Shown here: piece by piece, positions 31,358-40,444 of the stretch | How positions within the stretch are numbered: position 1 is the first letter of the stretch | Layout: every line of letters starts with the position of its first letter | Source: CAZLLE01 sp964560425 | Lineage (GTDB): Bacteria > Campylobacterota > Campylobacteria > Campylobacterales > QNZT01 | Assembly: GCA_964560425.1 (NCBI GenBank) | Contig: CAZLLE010000045.1 | Coordinates: forward strand, 1 to 40,444 | Direction of reading: 5' to 3' | DNA: 40,444 nucleotides | The notes under the pieces: generated by a model | Told to the model about the DNA's origin: nothing | Seen by the model: only the letters and a program-made list of their open reading frames with translations | Databases searched by the model: none | Position numbers and translations under genes: made by a program

Positions 31358-33181
31358 TCAATCTATATACGCCTCTTTAACTTTTAATATCTCATCAAGA
31401 TTTTCAAAAAAAACATCTACAACCTGAGGGTCAAAATGTTTACCACGCTCATCTTTTAATAGACTAAGAATTTTATCTAACTCCCAAGCTTTTTTATAGA
31501 CTCTATCACTACCTAATGCATCAAAAACATCTGCAAGAGCTACAATACGCCCATAAATATGAATATTTTCACCCTCTATACCGTGAGGATATCCTGCACC
31601 ATTCCATTTCTCATGATGATCTCTCGCAATTATTGCAGCTGCCCTCATAACAGGTCTTTTAGAGTGTTCAAATATATGAAAACCTATTTGTGAATGTTCT
31701 TTCATCCTATCAAACTCTTCATTAGTAAGTTTTCCAGGTTTTTTAAGGATATGATCCTCTATTGCCACCTTACCAATATCATGCATTGTAGAGGCAACTT
31801 TCACAATTTCAGCTTCCTCTTTATCTAGACCCAAATGTTTTGCCAATACAAAAGAGTATTCAGCAACTCTCTTAATATGATTTCCTGTCTCATTTGATCT
31901 ATTTTCTGTTACTTCACCCAAAGTATAAATAATCTCTTTTTGAGTATCTTGTATCTCTCTATTTAGAGCTAAAATTTCAGTAAGATCATAATGAATACCA
32001 ACAATCTCAACTACATCTCCACTTTCACTAAAAATCGGAACAAAAACTACACTCAAATATGTTTTGCTACCATCTAGCTTACTATGTCCTATAGTTGAGT
32101 GAAACACTTTCTCTTGGAGAATACTCTCTTTTAATTTTTCTACTCCCTGCTTTACATTTTCAAAAAAGCATAGTCCAAAATAGTTCTCTCTCAAGATATC
32201 ATTGCCCTCATATTGGAGCTGATCTATAAAAGTTTTATTAGCAAAAGTAATATTTCCTTGAGTATCCATACGACAAAGAGCAGTACCTAAGTCTAGAGCT
32301 TTTTGATATTCACCCAAAAAGTGCATTTTCTCTCGTAAATCTACTTGATTAATATTGAGTCTCTGTTCCAAAATTTTTCTATAGTTTACAAGTTCTGTAA
32401 TATCAGAGTGAACAAAAACATACCCACTAATATCATCTGACTCATCCATGATTGGAAATGCTGTCAAATCAAGAACAATACCTGTTCCATATTTTGTTTT
32501 ATATGAGATTGTACCTTTATAAAATTTATCTTCTTGGAGAGTAGTAAAAACTTTTTCATATCTACTATTAGATAATTCTATAGACTCCCATAAAATTTTC
32601 TCCTCTTGACCAACAAGTTCATTAGCACTAAAACCTGTTAATGTACAAAATTTTTCATTTACATAAGTAATAACACCATTTGTATCTGTTTTACTCAAAA
32701 ACATACTCTTATCAATAGCCTCTTGATAAGCTTGCAGAGATTTTTTGGTAAATTCAACCTCTTTCTTAAGATTAATCTCTTGTGCTATTTTTGCAACTTT
32801 AGTTACAAGTTGCATCAAATCAACAGGCTTTGGGATATAGTGGCTAATACCAGTTTCAATGGCTTTAAAAAGGTATTCATTATCATTAAATGCAGATGTA
32901 ATTACAATTGGTGTCTCTAAATTGATCTTTTTTATAGCTGATGCCATCTCAAGACCATTCATAATCGGCATTTGGATATCTGAAATTACAATATCTATTA
33001 TCTCAGTATTCTTCTGAAATATATCTAACCCCTCTTGTCCATTTTCTGCTAGATATAACTTTTTTACTTTACTCTCTAAAAAATAAGCTATCTCATCCCG
33101 TGCAGATAACTCATCTTCTACATACAAAACATTCATCGTTTGAAGTTGTTGTATTGCTAGTTTAAGTGGATTTACACTCAT
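31358..33181 (-). CDS. Response regulator with two PAS domains and HD-GYP phosphodiesterase
   Basis: This 607-aa cytoplasmic protein has a receiver domain at about 15-130 (acid pair E22-D23, phospho-Asp D68 in VISDIQMPIMNG, Lys in YIPKPV). PAS 1 lies at about 155-265 (GVITYVNEKFCTLTGFS) and PAS 2 at about 290-405 (GNITFANKTFIDQL). The HD-GYP domain spans about 415-607 with H467-D468 (MHDIGK), HHEKWNGAGYP at 522-532 and LADVFDAL. HD-GYP enzymes break down cyclic-di-GMP; the catalytic residues look intact. It is the last gene of a six-gene minus-strand cluster with three kinases and is the only receiver there, so it is their most likely output. Confidence 0.93.
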   Translation of the reverse strand: MSVNPLKLAIQQLQTMNVLYVEDELSARDEIAYFLESKVKKLYLAENGQEGLDIFQKNTEIIDIVISDIQMPIMNGLEMASAIKKINLETPIVITSAFNDNEYLFKAIETGISHYIPKPVDLMQLVTKVAKIAQEINLKKEVEFTKKSLQAYQEAIDKSMFLSKTDTNGVITYVNEKFCTLTGFSANELVGQEEKILWESIELSNSRYEKVFTTLQEDKFYKGTISYKTKYGTGIVLDLTAFPIMDESDDISGYVFVHSDITELVNYRKILEQRLNINQVDLREKMHFLGEYQKALDLGTALCRMDTQGNITFANKTFIDQLQYEGNDILRENYFGLCFFENVKQGVEKLKESILQEKVFHSTIGHSKLDGSKTYLSVVFVPIFSESGDVVEIVGIHYDLTEILALNREIQDTQKEIIYTLGEVTENRSNETGNHIKRVAEYSFVLAKHLGLDKEEAEIVKVASTMHDIGKVAIEDHILKKPGKLTNEEFDRMKEHSQIGFHIFEHSKRPVMRAAAIIARDHHEKWNGAGYPHGIEGENIHIYGRIVALADVFDALGSDRVYKKAWELDKILSLLKDERGKHFDPQVVDVFFENLDEILKVKEAYID

Positions 33182-33231
33182 TTATAACCCTTGCTTCTAT
33201 TTTTAAAATAGATCGACCATTTTAAAAATTA

Positions 33232-34875
33232 TTAAAGGATAATTATAAATTTTGCTCCATTATTTTCATTTATGACAGACAAAGAACCACTCATATTTGT
33301 CTCTATAATTGTCTTACTCATATATAGACCAATACCTGTACCCTTACCCTCCTCTTTTGTTGTAAAATATGGTTCAAAAATTTTTTCAATAATATTAGCA
33401 CGAACACCTCCCGCATTATCAGATATATGAATAACAATATTACTATCTTTTTGAAATGTAGATATTTTCACCTCTCGTGTCCCTATACTTTTTTCAATAA
33501 GCACATCTTTTGCATTATTTAAAATATTAAGTATAACTTGTGAAAATTCACTTGGATAACCATGAAATTCTATCTCTTTATCTAAATTCAAAATTATTTT
33601 AATACTATTATTTTCATAACTAGCCCCTATGAGATCGATTGTACTATTAATTACATCTGATATTTTAAAATGCTCTTTTAACTTATTTGGCTTAAAAAAG
33701 TTTCTAAAATCATCAATTGTTTTAGACATAGTTTGTGTTAATTTTTGTCCTTTATCTACTGATCGTTGCATAAAATCATCATTTAGTGTTCCCATTTGAT
33801 ACTCAAAATTTAAATTTTGTAAAACAAGTCCTAATGCATTAAGTGGTTGTCTCCATTGATGAGCTATATTTCCTATCATCTCTCCCATGGCAGCTTGACG
33901 AGATTGCTGAATCAGTAGCTCATCTTTCACTTTTCTCTCACTAATATCTCTTAGAACCATATGAATAAGATCTTCTCCAGCCAAATTGATCTTTGTTAAA
34001 ACAATTTCAGCCCAAAACTCCTTCCCATTAGATTTTATATATAGCCACTCAAAACTATTTTGACCATTTTTCATAGCTATATCAATCATATCATCTATTT
34101 TTTGGGAGGATTCCACTCCATCTTGTTGGAATGTTGGACTTAGTTTTGATAGAGGTAAATTTAAAACTTCATGTTTTGAGCTATATTTTAATATTTTTAC
34201 TATAGACTCATTACAACTAATAAATTTACCATTTTTAATTATAAATATACCATCTGAAGATTTTTCATAAATTGTTTCAAATGTCTCTTTTAACATAATT
34301 GCATCTCTCAACATAATATATTGTCTATATCCACTTAAAATTAATATAACAAAAAATATGATTGATATCACAGCAAACATGTCAAATACTTCACTAGAAT
34401 GATAAAAAAATGAAAAAATAATAGGTATTACACTCAAAGAGGCAAATAATACAAATACGATAAAAACACTACTTAATGTAGATATAGCACCTGCTACTAA
34501 TAAACTAACAAATGAATAAATTATAAAAATAGGAGTACCCGTAGTATACTCCATAAGTTGCCACATTAAAAAAGCATATAACAAGGCACTCAATGATATT
34601 AAAATAAATTTCATATATAAATATGTTACCACCTTATCACTCTCTATATTAAGAAAATATTGCAACTTTTTTGCAAGGAATATTCTTGCTATAAAGATAG
34701 AAATATGTAAAAAGAGCCATATATATATCTGCACATGTGGTATAAAGTCATAAACAACAATAGTTCCAACAATTGGAGCTATAATATTTACACTTAGAGA
34801 TCCTGCAAATGTAGATTTCACTAGGATCTCTATTAGTTTAGGATGATAATCACCATTAATAAAAAATTTCAACAT
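33232..34875 (-). CDS. Membrane PAS sensor histidine kinase (third of tandem set)
   Basis: This is 547 aa. Six hydrophobic segments occupy about residues 20-182 with little periplasmic mass. A PAS domain at about 195-315 follows (YEKSSDGIFIIKNGKFISCN to LIHMVLRDISERK). The kinase half has H339 (MGEMIGNIAHQWRQPLNALG), N-box NILNNAKD, DNAGG and GKGTGIGLYMSKTIIETN. From about residue 324 on it is nearly the same as the two upstream kinases. Its ATG comes 2 bases after the second kinase's stop. The HD-GYP protein begins 50 bases downstream. Confidence 0.92.
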   Translation of the reverse strand: MLKFFINGDYHPKLIEILVKSTFAGSLSVNIIAPIVGTIVVYDFIPHVQIYIWLFLHISIFIARIFLAKKLQYFLNIESDKVVTYLYMKFILISLSALLYAFLMWQLMEYTTGTPIFIIYSFVSLLVAGAISTLSSVFIVFVLFASLSVIPIIFSFFYHSSEVFDMFAVISIIFFVILILSGYRQYIMLRDAIMLKETFETIYEKSSDGIFIIKNGKFISCNESIVKILKYSSKHEVLNLPLSKLSPTFQQDGVESSQKIDDMIDIAMKNGQNSFEWLYIKSNGKEFWAEIVLTKINLAGEDLIHMVLRDISERKVKDELLIQQSRQAAMGEMIGNIAHQWRQPLNALGLVLQNLNFEYQMGTLNDDFMQRSVDKGQKLTQTMSKTIDDFRNFFKPNKLKEHFKISDVINSTIDLIGASYENNSIKIILNLDKEIEFHGYPSEFSQVILNILNNAKDVLIEKSIGTREVKISTFQKDSNIVIHISDNAGGVRANIIEKIFEPYFTTKEEGKGTGIGLYMSKTIIETNMSGSLSVINENNGAKFIIIL

Positions 34876-34877
34876 GA

Positions 34878-36500
34878 TTAATAATCTAAATTTTCTTGAA
34901 GTGTTATTTTAAATATCACCCCTTGATTAATATTTTTGACACTTAATTTCCCCCTCATATTTGTCTCTATAATGGTTTTACTCATATATAGACCAATACC
35001 TGTTCCTTTTCCCTCCTCTTTTGTACTAAAATATGGATCAAATATCTTTTGAATAATATCTTTAGGTATACCTCCCGCATTATCACTAATTTCAATAATT
35101 ATATTATTTGATTCTCTATGGCTAGATATAATTACTTTTTTATCCACAATACTATTTTCAATAAAAGCATCTTTTGCATTTGACATAATATTTAGAATAA
35201 CTTGTGAAAATTCACCAGAATATCCCTCTATCTCTAGGCTATCATCCAACGCTAACTCTAATGCAATACCATTATTTTGATAACTTGCCCCTATCAAATC
35301 AACCATAGTATTAATAACTTCAGATATATTAAATCTCTCTTTTAACTTATTTGGCTTAAAAAAATTCCTAAAATCGTCAATTGTCTTAGACATTGTCTGT
35401 ATAAGTCTCTTCCCCTTATCAACAGAACGCTCCATAAAAAGATCATCTACTGTACCCATCTGGTGTTCAAAATATATATTTTGCAAAACTAATCCAAGAG
35501 CATTTAATGGTTGTCTCCATTGATGAGCTATATTTCCTATCATCTCACCCATAGCAGCTTGTCTTGATTGTTGTTGCAATAGAGAATCTTTCTGTTTAAA
35601 TTCACTCAAATCAAACATAGAGGCAACTCTTACTTTTTCTCCATTTAAAATTAAATTGGTACCACCAATTAAAACAGGTATTACTCTATCTTTACCAAGT
35701 ACTCTTATCTCATACGGTTCAGAGATGGAGAGAGCCATCTTTGATTTGACCAATTCATGATCATCAGAATGGACAAAAGATAAAACACTTTTTCCCAAAA
35801 ATTCTTTTTCAGAATATCCAAACATCTCCATAGAAACTTTATTACACTCTCTAATCCCATCTTGACCATGTACAATAATTGCCATAATTGTAGAATCTAA
35901 CATAACTTTTAATCCATACAAGGACTCTTGAACTCTACTATTTGAGTTGTACAGATTTAGAATATTCTCTTCTTGTTGATTTGCATATAAAATTAAAATC
36001 ATGTATTGACTAACAAGTAACATAATCATCATAACGGTAGTTAATCCATGATAAGGAAAATTTATCTGAGGTACAACACTAAGTACAACTATAGTTAAAA
36101 TCACAATTATCAACCATAAAAAACCTATTTTTTTACCCTTAAGAAAAATTGCTGCTGTAATAAAAAGATAGGGCAATACAATTTTTATCTCATACTCAAC
36201 ACTCAATATTAAAAAAAAGGTAAATAAGAAAAAAAGTATTATATATATTTGAGTAATAAAAGATAATAATTTTTTATTTCTTTCCAATAAAAAGATCATA
36301 AGAAATAGAGAGAGACCAACACACAAATCTACAACTGAGACTAAATAATTTCCTTTTAAAAACCTAAAAATACTCATGCTAATAAGTAGAAAAACAAGAA
36401 AGCTTCCAATAGTATAGACGAATTTTGTCCTATATTTTTGTAAGTTCTTACTTTCAAGAACTTTATCAGTCATAAGAAAATCAACTATTTTTTGTAACAT
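34878..36500 (-). CDS. Membrane PAS sensor histidine kinase (second of tandem set)
   Basis: This is 540 aa. Six transmembrane segments lie between about 28 and 172, unrelated in detail to those of the third kinase. A PAS domain at about 198-300 follows (STIMAIIVHGQDGIRECNKV). The kinase half has H326 (NIAHQWRQPLNALG), NIMSNAKDAFIE, SDNAGGIPKD and EGKGTGIGLYMSK. The start overlaps the first kinase's stop by one base (TAATG), so translation is coupled. The signal is unknown; compact membrane sensors of this kind often sense membrane or redox state. Confidence 0.92.
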   Translation of the reverse strand: MLQKIVDFLMTDKVLESKNLQKYRTKFVYTIGSFLVFLLISMSIFRFLKGNYLVSVVDLCVGLSLFLMIFLLERNKKLLSFITQIYIILFFLFTFFLILSVEYEIKIVLPYLFITAAIFLKGKKIGFLWLIIVILTIVVLSVVPQINFPYHGLTTVMMIMLLVSQYMILILYANQQEENILNLYNSNSRVQESLYGLKVMLDSTIMAIIVHGQDGIRECNKVSMEMFGYSEKEFLGKSVLSFVHSDDHELVKSKMALSISEPYEIRVLGKDRVIPVLIGGTNLILNGEKVRVASMFDLSEFKQKDSLLQQQSRQAAMGEMIGNIAHQWRQPLNALGLVLQNIYFEHQMGTVDDLFMERSVDKGKRLIQTMSKTIDDFRNFFKPNKLKERFNISEVINTMVDLIGASYQNNGIALELALDDSLEIEGYSGEFSQVILNIMSNAKDAFIENSIVDKKVIISSHRESNNIIIEISDNAGGIPKDIIQKIFDPYFSTKEEGKGTGIGLYMSKTIIETNMRGKLSVKNINQGVIFKITLQENLDY

Positions 36501-38116
36501 TATTCATCCTCTAACTTTAATAAAATAGTAAATATGGCACCATCCCTACTATTTTTAACACTAATTTTCCCACCCATATTAGTTTCAATAATTGTTTTGC
36601 TCATGTATAATCCAATACCTGTCCCTTTTCCCTCTTCTTTCGTAGTAAAATATGGCTCAAATATTTTTTCAATTACACCTTTTGGAATACCTCCTGCATT
36701 ATCAGATATTTTAATTGTAATTATTTCGCCCTCTAAATGGGTTACTATATTAACTAATCTATTATCTTCCTTATGTTCTATAAGTGCATCTTTGGCATTA
36801 GATAGAATATTAAGTACCACTTGAGAAAACTCACTAGGATGCCCAACAAATTCAATACTCTCATCTAAATCACTCTCTATCTCAATATTATTATTTTTAA
36901 AACTCGCTTCAATAAGTTCAATAGTATTATTAATAACATCAGAAATTTTAAAATGCTCTTTAAGTTTATTCGCCTTAAAAAAGTTTCTAAAATCATCAAT
37001 TGTTTTGGACATTGTTTGTGTAAGCTTTTTTCCTTTTTCAACTGATCTCTCTATAAAAACATCATCTAATGTCCCCATCTGATGCTCAAAATATATATTT
37101 TGCAAAACTAATCCCAACGCATTAAGTGGCTGTCTCCATTGATGAGCTATATTTCCTATCATTTCACCCATGGCTGCTTGTCTTGATTGCTGAATAAGAA
37201 GTTGCTCATTTTGGCGAAGTTTTGCACTCTCCTTTTTTACTCTTTGATCAAGTGTCTTATTTAACTCTTCTAATTGAAATGATTTTTCTGCCAATTCACT
37301 AGTTCTCTCATCAACACGCCTCTCAAGGTTTTCATGAGAGCGTCTTAATTTATCTTTTGAGAGTGCTAAATTTTCAATCATCAGATCAAAAACTTTAGCA
37401 AAAGCACCTATCTCATCATCTCTTGCAATATTAGATTTTTTATTCAAATTTCCCATAGAGACCCCTTTGGCAACATCATTCAAAATCAAAATAGGTGAGA
37501 GAATATATCGAGCTAGTAGATATGAGACAAAAAAGGCAACAAGCAAAGAGCCAAGAGTAATATAAAATAAAAAGAGATAGGTGTTAGAGATATTTTTATT
37601 ATATTGATCTAGTGCAAAATCAATATGAATCCAACCCCACTCAATACCCGAAATTACGATTGGCATCGTATAGTGAAAAACTTCTGTTTTAAGAATATTA
37701 GAATTAATAATTTCATAAACTTCAAAGCCCTTCTCAAACTTTATCATTTGAGAATCTAGCTCATCGGGCATAGTCCAGCTATTTTTTTGTGCTTCCAAAA
37801 CAAGACCATCACTTTTTGATACAGTAATCATAAAAATATTTGGATTGTGTTCAATAACAGCTAAATTATGCTCAATAATAAAGCTATCATCCTCACTTAT
37901 CATAGCATCAGCACAAACCAAAGATATAGAGTTTGCCAAAGTATTTGCTTCAGAGTGCATCACCTCAATGAGTGATTTTTTTTGCATAGGAAATATTAAT
38001 GACCCATACATAAAAACAAAAAGAATAAGACTACTCATAAAGGAGAAGAAAATATTTCTAAAAATTTTTTTTTCAAAAATCATTAAAAATTGAAATCTAT
38101 TCTCCTTTCCCTTCAT
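36500..38116 (-). CDS. HAMP sensor histidine kinase with periplasmic domain (first of tandem set)
   Basis: This is 538 aa. TM1 is at about 20-43 and TM2 at about 180-204. Between them is a periplasmic domain of about 135 residues (SISLVCADAMISEDDSF to WGWIHIDFALDQY) of the single-Cache/CHASE8 look. HAMP is at about 205-258, a coiled coil (ERRVDERTSELAEKSFQ) at 258-305, and the kinase with H325 follows, all ATP-site boxes present. It starts 8 bases after the TolC-family gene. It is the only one of the three with a real periplasmic sensor, so it is the best candidate to read the PhnD-like binding protein. Confidence 0.92.
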   Translation of the reverse strand: MKGKENRFQFLMIFEKKIFRNIFFSFMSSLILFVFMYGSLIFPMQKKSLIEVMHSEANTLANSISLVCADAMISEDDSFIIEHNLAVIEHNPNIFMITVSKSDGLVLEAQKNSWTMPDELDSQMIKFEKGFEVYEIINSNILKTEVFHYTMPIVISGIEWGWIHIDFALDQYNKNISNTYLFLFYITLGSLLVAFFVSYLLARYILSPILILNDVAKGVSMGNLNKKSNIARDDEIGAFAKVFDLMIENLALSKDKLRRSHENLERRVDERTSELAEKSFQLEELNKTLDQRVKKESAKLRQNEQLLIQQSRQAAMGEMIGNIAHQWRQPLNALGLVLQNIYFEHQMGTLDDVFIERSVEKGKKLTQTMSKTIDDFRNFFKANKLKEHFKISDVINNTIELIEASFKNNNIEIESDLDESIEFVGHPSEFSQVVLNILSNAKDALIEHKEDNRLVNIVTHLEGEIITIKISDNAGGIPKGVIEKIFEPYFTTKEEGKGTGIGLYMSKTIIETNMGGKISVKNSRDGAIFTILLKLEDE

Positions 38117-38124
38117 GTTAACTC

Positions 38125-39554
38125 CTAATATTTACCAATCAATAGATCTAAAGTTGCACTGCCTAACATACCCTCATGGAGTGTTTGAAAATATTTAGCT
38201 CTAATTTGTGCCTCCATGACTTGAGCTTCTACAACATCTTTTGTCTCTACCATGTCTGCTCTATAAGCTCTACTATTTAGATCACTATTTGCTATAGCTG
38301 TTTTTACACTCTCTTGCAAAATAGAAAGTTCTCTTAATCCACTTGTCATATCCAGATAAGCCCTCTTTACTTGTAAAGAGAGAGCATTTTTCAAAAGTTT
38401 TTGTTGCTCTTGCATCTTTAGTTTTTCTAATTTTGCTTCACTAACCATATTTTTGGTACGAAAACCATTAAAAAGATTCCATTTTGCCCCGACACCAACA
38501 CTCCAAGAGTCATCATTTTGTGAATTAGACATTCCGCCATCATAATTATTATCAATTTTATCAACACTTCCAAAAAGAGCAACGCTTGGTAAATATCCAC
38601 TTTTTACTTCATCAATTTTGGCATCATAAACTTCAATTGCCTTGTTTAATATAGATAGTTGTTTATTGTTTTCATAAGCTTTATCAAGAAAATAGTCAAA
38701 ACTTTTAATCTTCTCTAAATTCTCAATCTGCTCATCAACTTTAATTTTACTCTGAGGATCTATCCCCAAAGCAAATACTAAAGCAGAGTGAGAGAGCTGA
38801 TTTTTACTCTTTAATTTCTCCAACATTGCCTTAACTACACTTGTTGTCATTTTTGTACGAAGGTAATCTGTCTTTTTAACATTTTCACTTCCACCTTTAT
38901 ATAGCTCCTCTGTCAATTCACTAAGAAGATTCATTTTTTGATATGTATCATCCAAAATAGATACTACGCTTGAAGTAAAAATAGCTCCATAGTAGTACTT
39001 TTTTACACATCAAAAGTAATCTCTTGTTTGGTTCGTTTATCTTTCTCTAAGGCGATCTCTTTACCAATTCTTGCCTGTTTTTGTAGAGCTGAAATTTTTC
39101 CACCACTATATATAGGATAAGTCATTTTCAAAGATCCAGCAGCTGTTTTATCACCCATTACCACACTTTCAAAATCTAAAGGCATTGTTATAGGTGGTAT
39201 CATTCCCAAAGATATAGCTTGTTGAACCTGTTTTTTTTGAGAATCAGGTACAGATATAAGAGCCAAAGCATTACTCATATCTTGAGGAAGAGAGAACTCT
39301 CCTTTTGTGAGATTAATAAGATCTTCATCTCTTTTTACAAAACCCAATTCCAAATCAAATGATGGAAAATTTGCAGACATTGCCTGTTTATATTGGACAT
39401 CAGCAATATCTAAATTATATTTTGAAATTACATTTTTTTCACTATTTTCAAGTGCTATTTTAATAGCCTCATCTAAACTAATTGTTTTATTAATAATTTT
39501 TGCTTGAGCAGATAAAATCAACACAAACGAAACAAATAATATACTTTTTCTCAT
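38125..39554 (-). pseudogene. TolC-family outer-membrane efflux protein, split by a 2-base duplication
   Basis: The N-terminal piece (39554 to the TAA at 39005-39003) has a signal peptide (cleavage after AQA), then ISLDEAIKIALENS and YPIYSGGKISALQKQA, the TolC hallmarks. The C-terminal piece (to 38125) continues with KKYYYGAIFTSSVVSIL, the second-half start, VGAKWNLFNGFRTKNMVSEA and a normal end. At the join the DNA reads TTTGATGTGTAAAAAAG; removing one GT gives F-D-V-K-K-Y and a single frame of about 475 aa, the usual TolC-family length. It is either a fresh pseudogene, a phase-variable state or a sequencing error. An internal ATG at 38955 could make the second piece alone, without export signal. 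The family forms trimeric outer-membrane channels for type I export or efflux; no pump partner is here. Confidence 0.85.
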
Positions 39555-39571
39555 TTTTATATATTTCCCTT

Positions 39572-40441
39572 CTATTTTTTTAGAGCCAAATACTCTTTAT
39601 ATATCTTTTTTACACTATCTAAATCTTCGATTCTACTCTCTACTACTGCATCAGCTTTAAAAACTGTTAAAATCTGCCTACCTCTTTTAGTAAGATGTAC
39701 TTTAAAAGCCTCCTCTTGAAATTTTTCTAATATATCTTGATCAACACCCCTTCTAAAAAAACTACTACCTACCAAATTTACATTTTCTGAATCAATAATT
39801 TTTAGTTTTTTTCTAATTTGAGGGTTCATCTCTGAAGCTAGATTAAATGCAGATTCTGAAACAATACAAGCATCCACTTTCTTAAAAAAGAGTTTTAAGA
39901 TTGCTTTAGAATATTTTTTGACAAAGAGGGTGCTTTTTAAAAACTCATCGGCATCTTTTCTAAAAGCCTTTTGCAAATTTCTATTAATATAAAGCTCTTC
40001 TATCTCACTATCCAATCTAGCAATAGTTTTATTCTTTAGATCTTTAAGTTTATTGATCTTGGATTTTCTTTGCACAAGTATAAGTAATCTATTTCTGCTA
40101 ACTTCATTACTAACAACTGATTTAAAACCACTTGAAAAGGTAGAGAGATCAAAATTTTTTATAAAGACTAGAGGAGAAGCAGTAACAACATCAATTTTTT
40201 TTAAATCAAAATCATTTTTCAACTTTTTAATATTAGTATAAAAAAGCGAATTTACAACTATACCCGTACGCTCACCCAACTCTTTTGCCCAAAATTGCAA
40301 ACTAATCTTGATATCTTTTGCATCTATATCATCCATAGATGGAATATAATAGGCAAAATTTAACTCCTTTTTAACTGAAGAAGCATAATCAAATTGCACA
40401 ATAGAGATGATAATAAAAAAATAGAAAATAATTTTTCGCAT
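39572..40441 (-). CDS. PhnD-like periplasmic substrate-binding protein
   Basis: This 289-aa protein has an N-terminal signal peptide (MRKIIFYFFIIISIVQFDYA). It follows the phosphate/phosphite/phosphonate-binding fold: LNFAYYIPSMDD, LGERTGIVVNSLFYTN, KKIDVVTASPLVFI, the hinge strand NRLLILVQRKSKINKLKDL, and VDACIVSESAFNLA. No ABC permease or ATPase follows. Instead a TolC-family gene and three kinases come next. It is therefore more likely a sensory binding protein for a kinase than a transporter part. The ligand is not predictable. The gene starts 3 bases from the window edge, so an earlier start or an upstream operon gene cannot be excluded. Confidence 0.82.
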   Translation of the reverse strand: MRKIIFYFFIIISIVQFDYASSVKKELNFAYYIPSMDDIDAKDIKISLQFWAKELGERTGIVVNSLFYTNIKKLKNDFDLKKIDVVTASPLVFIKNFDLSTFSSGFKSVVSNEVSRNRLLILVQRKSKINKLKDLKNKTIARLDSEIEELYINRNLQKAFRKDADEFLKSTLFVKKYSKAILKLFFKKVDACIVSESAFNLASEMNPQIRKKLKIIDSENVNLVGSSFFRRGVDQDILEKFQEEAFKVHLTKRGRQILTVFKADAVVESRIEDLDSVKKIYKEYLALKK

Positions 40442-40444
40442 ATA

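Larger units (their letters stand above)
33232..37205 (-). repeat. Three tandem copies of a histidine-kinase transmitter segment
   Basis: Segments of roughly 680 bases at about 33235-33915, 34890-35580 and 36515-37205 encode near-identical transmitter domains starting QSRQAAMGEMIGNIAHQWRQ. In DNA, the H-box part is almost the same in all three. The 5' halves of the genes are unrelated. This reads as duplication of one kinase followed by sensor replacement, or gene conversion holding the kinase halves together. Confidence 0.8.

Noticed and set aside
38956..39010. Programmed ribosomal frameshift in the TolC-family gene
   Set aside because: A run of six A at the join looks slippery, but the in-frame TAA sits at the start of the run, and a plain GT duplication explains the break fully. 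No stimulating structure was seen.

Overview
The window is A+T-rich, densely packed bacterial chromosome. It most likely comes from a free-living Campylobacterota (Epsilonproteobacteria; Sulfurimonas/Sulfurovum/Arcobacter-like) organism. This rests on protein character: an NrdB of the Campylobacterota type encoded away from nrdA, a FlgS-like flagellar kinase beside a DUF234 protein, many sensory kinases, and sigma28-like promoters. It is inference from sequence style, not a database match.

Layout. (1) 1-900: one end of an IS200/IS605-type element. A tnpB runs off the left edge, divergent from a 54-aa helix-turn-helix gene; a 16-bp inverted repeat overlaps both -10 boxes, and a hairpin lies at the outer side. 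(2) 913-3771, minus: SulP transporter, a 77-aa protein and alanine racemase. (3) 3829-5720: a P-loop ATPase convergent with an LVIVD-repeat lipoprotein. (4) 5772-11154, plus: rnhB, class I nrdB, carbon-nitrogen hydrolase, class II B12-dependent nrdJ and a divergent GAPDH. (5) 11138-15473, minus: recJ, pyrG, a methyltransferase and a TerB-like helical protein. (6) 15609-17893, plus: a tandem DUF1538 membrane protein, a PII-like protein and a CBS protein, starting from what looks like a leaderless mRNA. (7) 17867-22346, minus: a membrane protein, a large secreted metalloprotease/beta-barrel protein, ybeY and an Hpt protein.

(8) 22412-26106, plus: DUF234 protein, FlgS-like kinase, ferrochelatase and a CvfB-like S1 protein, mostly overlapping by ATGA. 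(9) 26170-26911: two small membrane-associated proteins. (10) 26946-30619, minus: a four-gene operon of BRCT-like/LRV-repeat protein, MoxR ATPase, DUF2201/VWA protein and a 53-aa Cys4 protein that starts with TTG. (11) 30737-31321: a pseudopilin-like protein behind a sigma28-like promoter. (12) 31358-40441, minus: a signalling cluster of PhnD-like binding protein, TolC-family protein (broken by a 2-nt duplication), three tandem paralogous histidine kinases with different sensor halves and nearly the same kinase half, and a REC-PAS-PAS-HD-GYP protein.

The household genes (alr, rnhB, nrdB, recJ, pyrG, ybeY, hemH) are ordinary. The most interesting parts are the tnpB/HTH module, the DUF1538-PII-CBS transporter module, the MoxR/VWA/LRV/Cys4 operon, the metalloprotease-barrel protein and the PhnD/TolC/triple-kinase/HD-GYP cluster. 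No rRNA, tRNA or CRISPR was recognised. No stretch over 300 bases lacks a gene.
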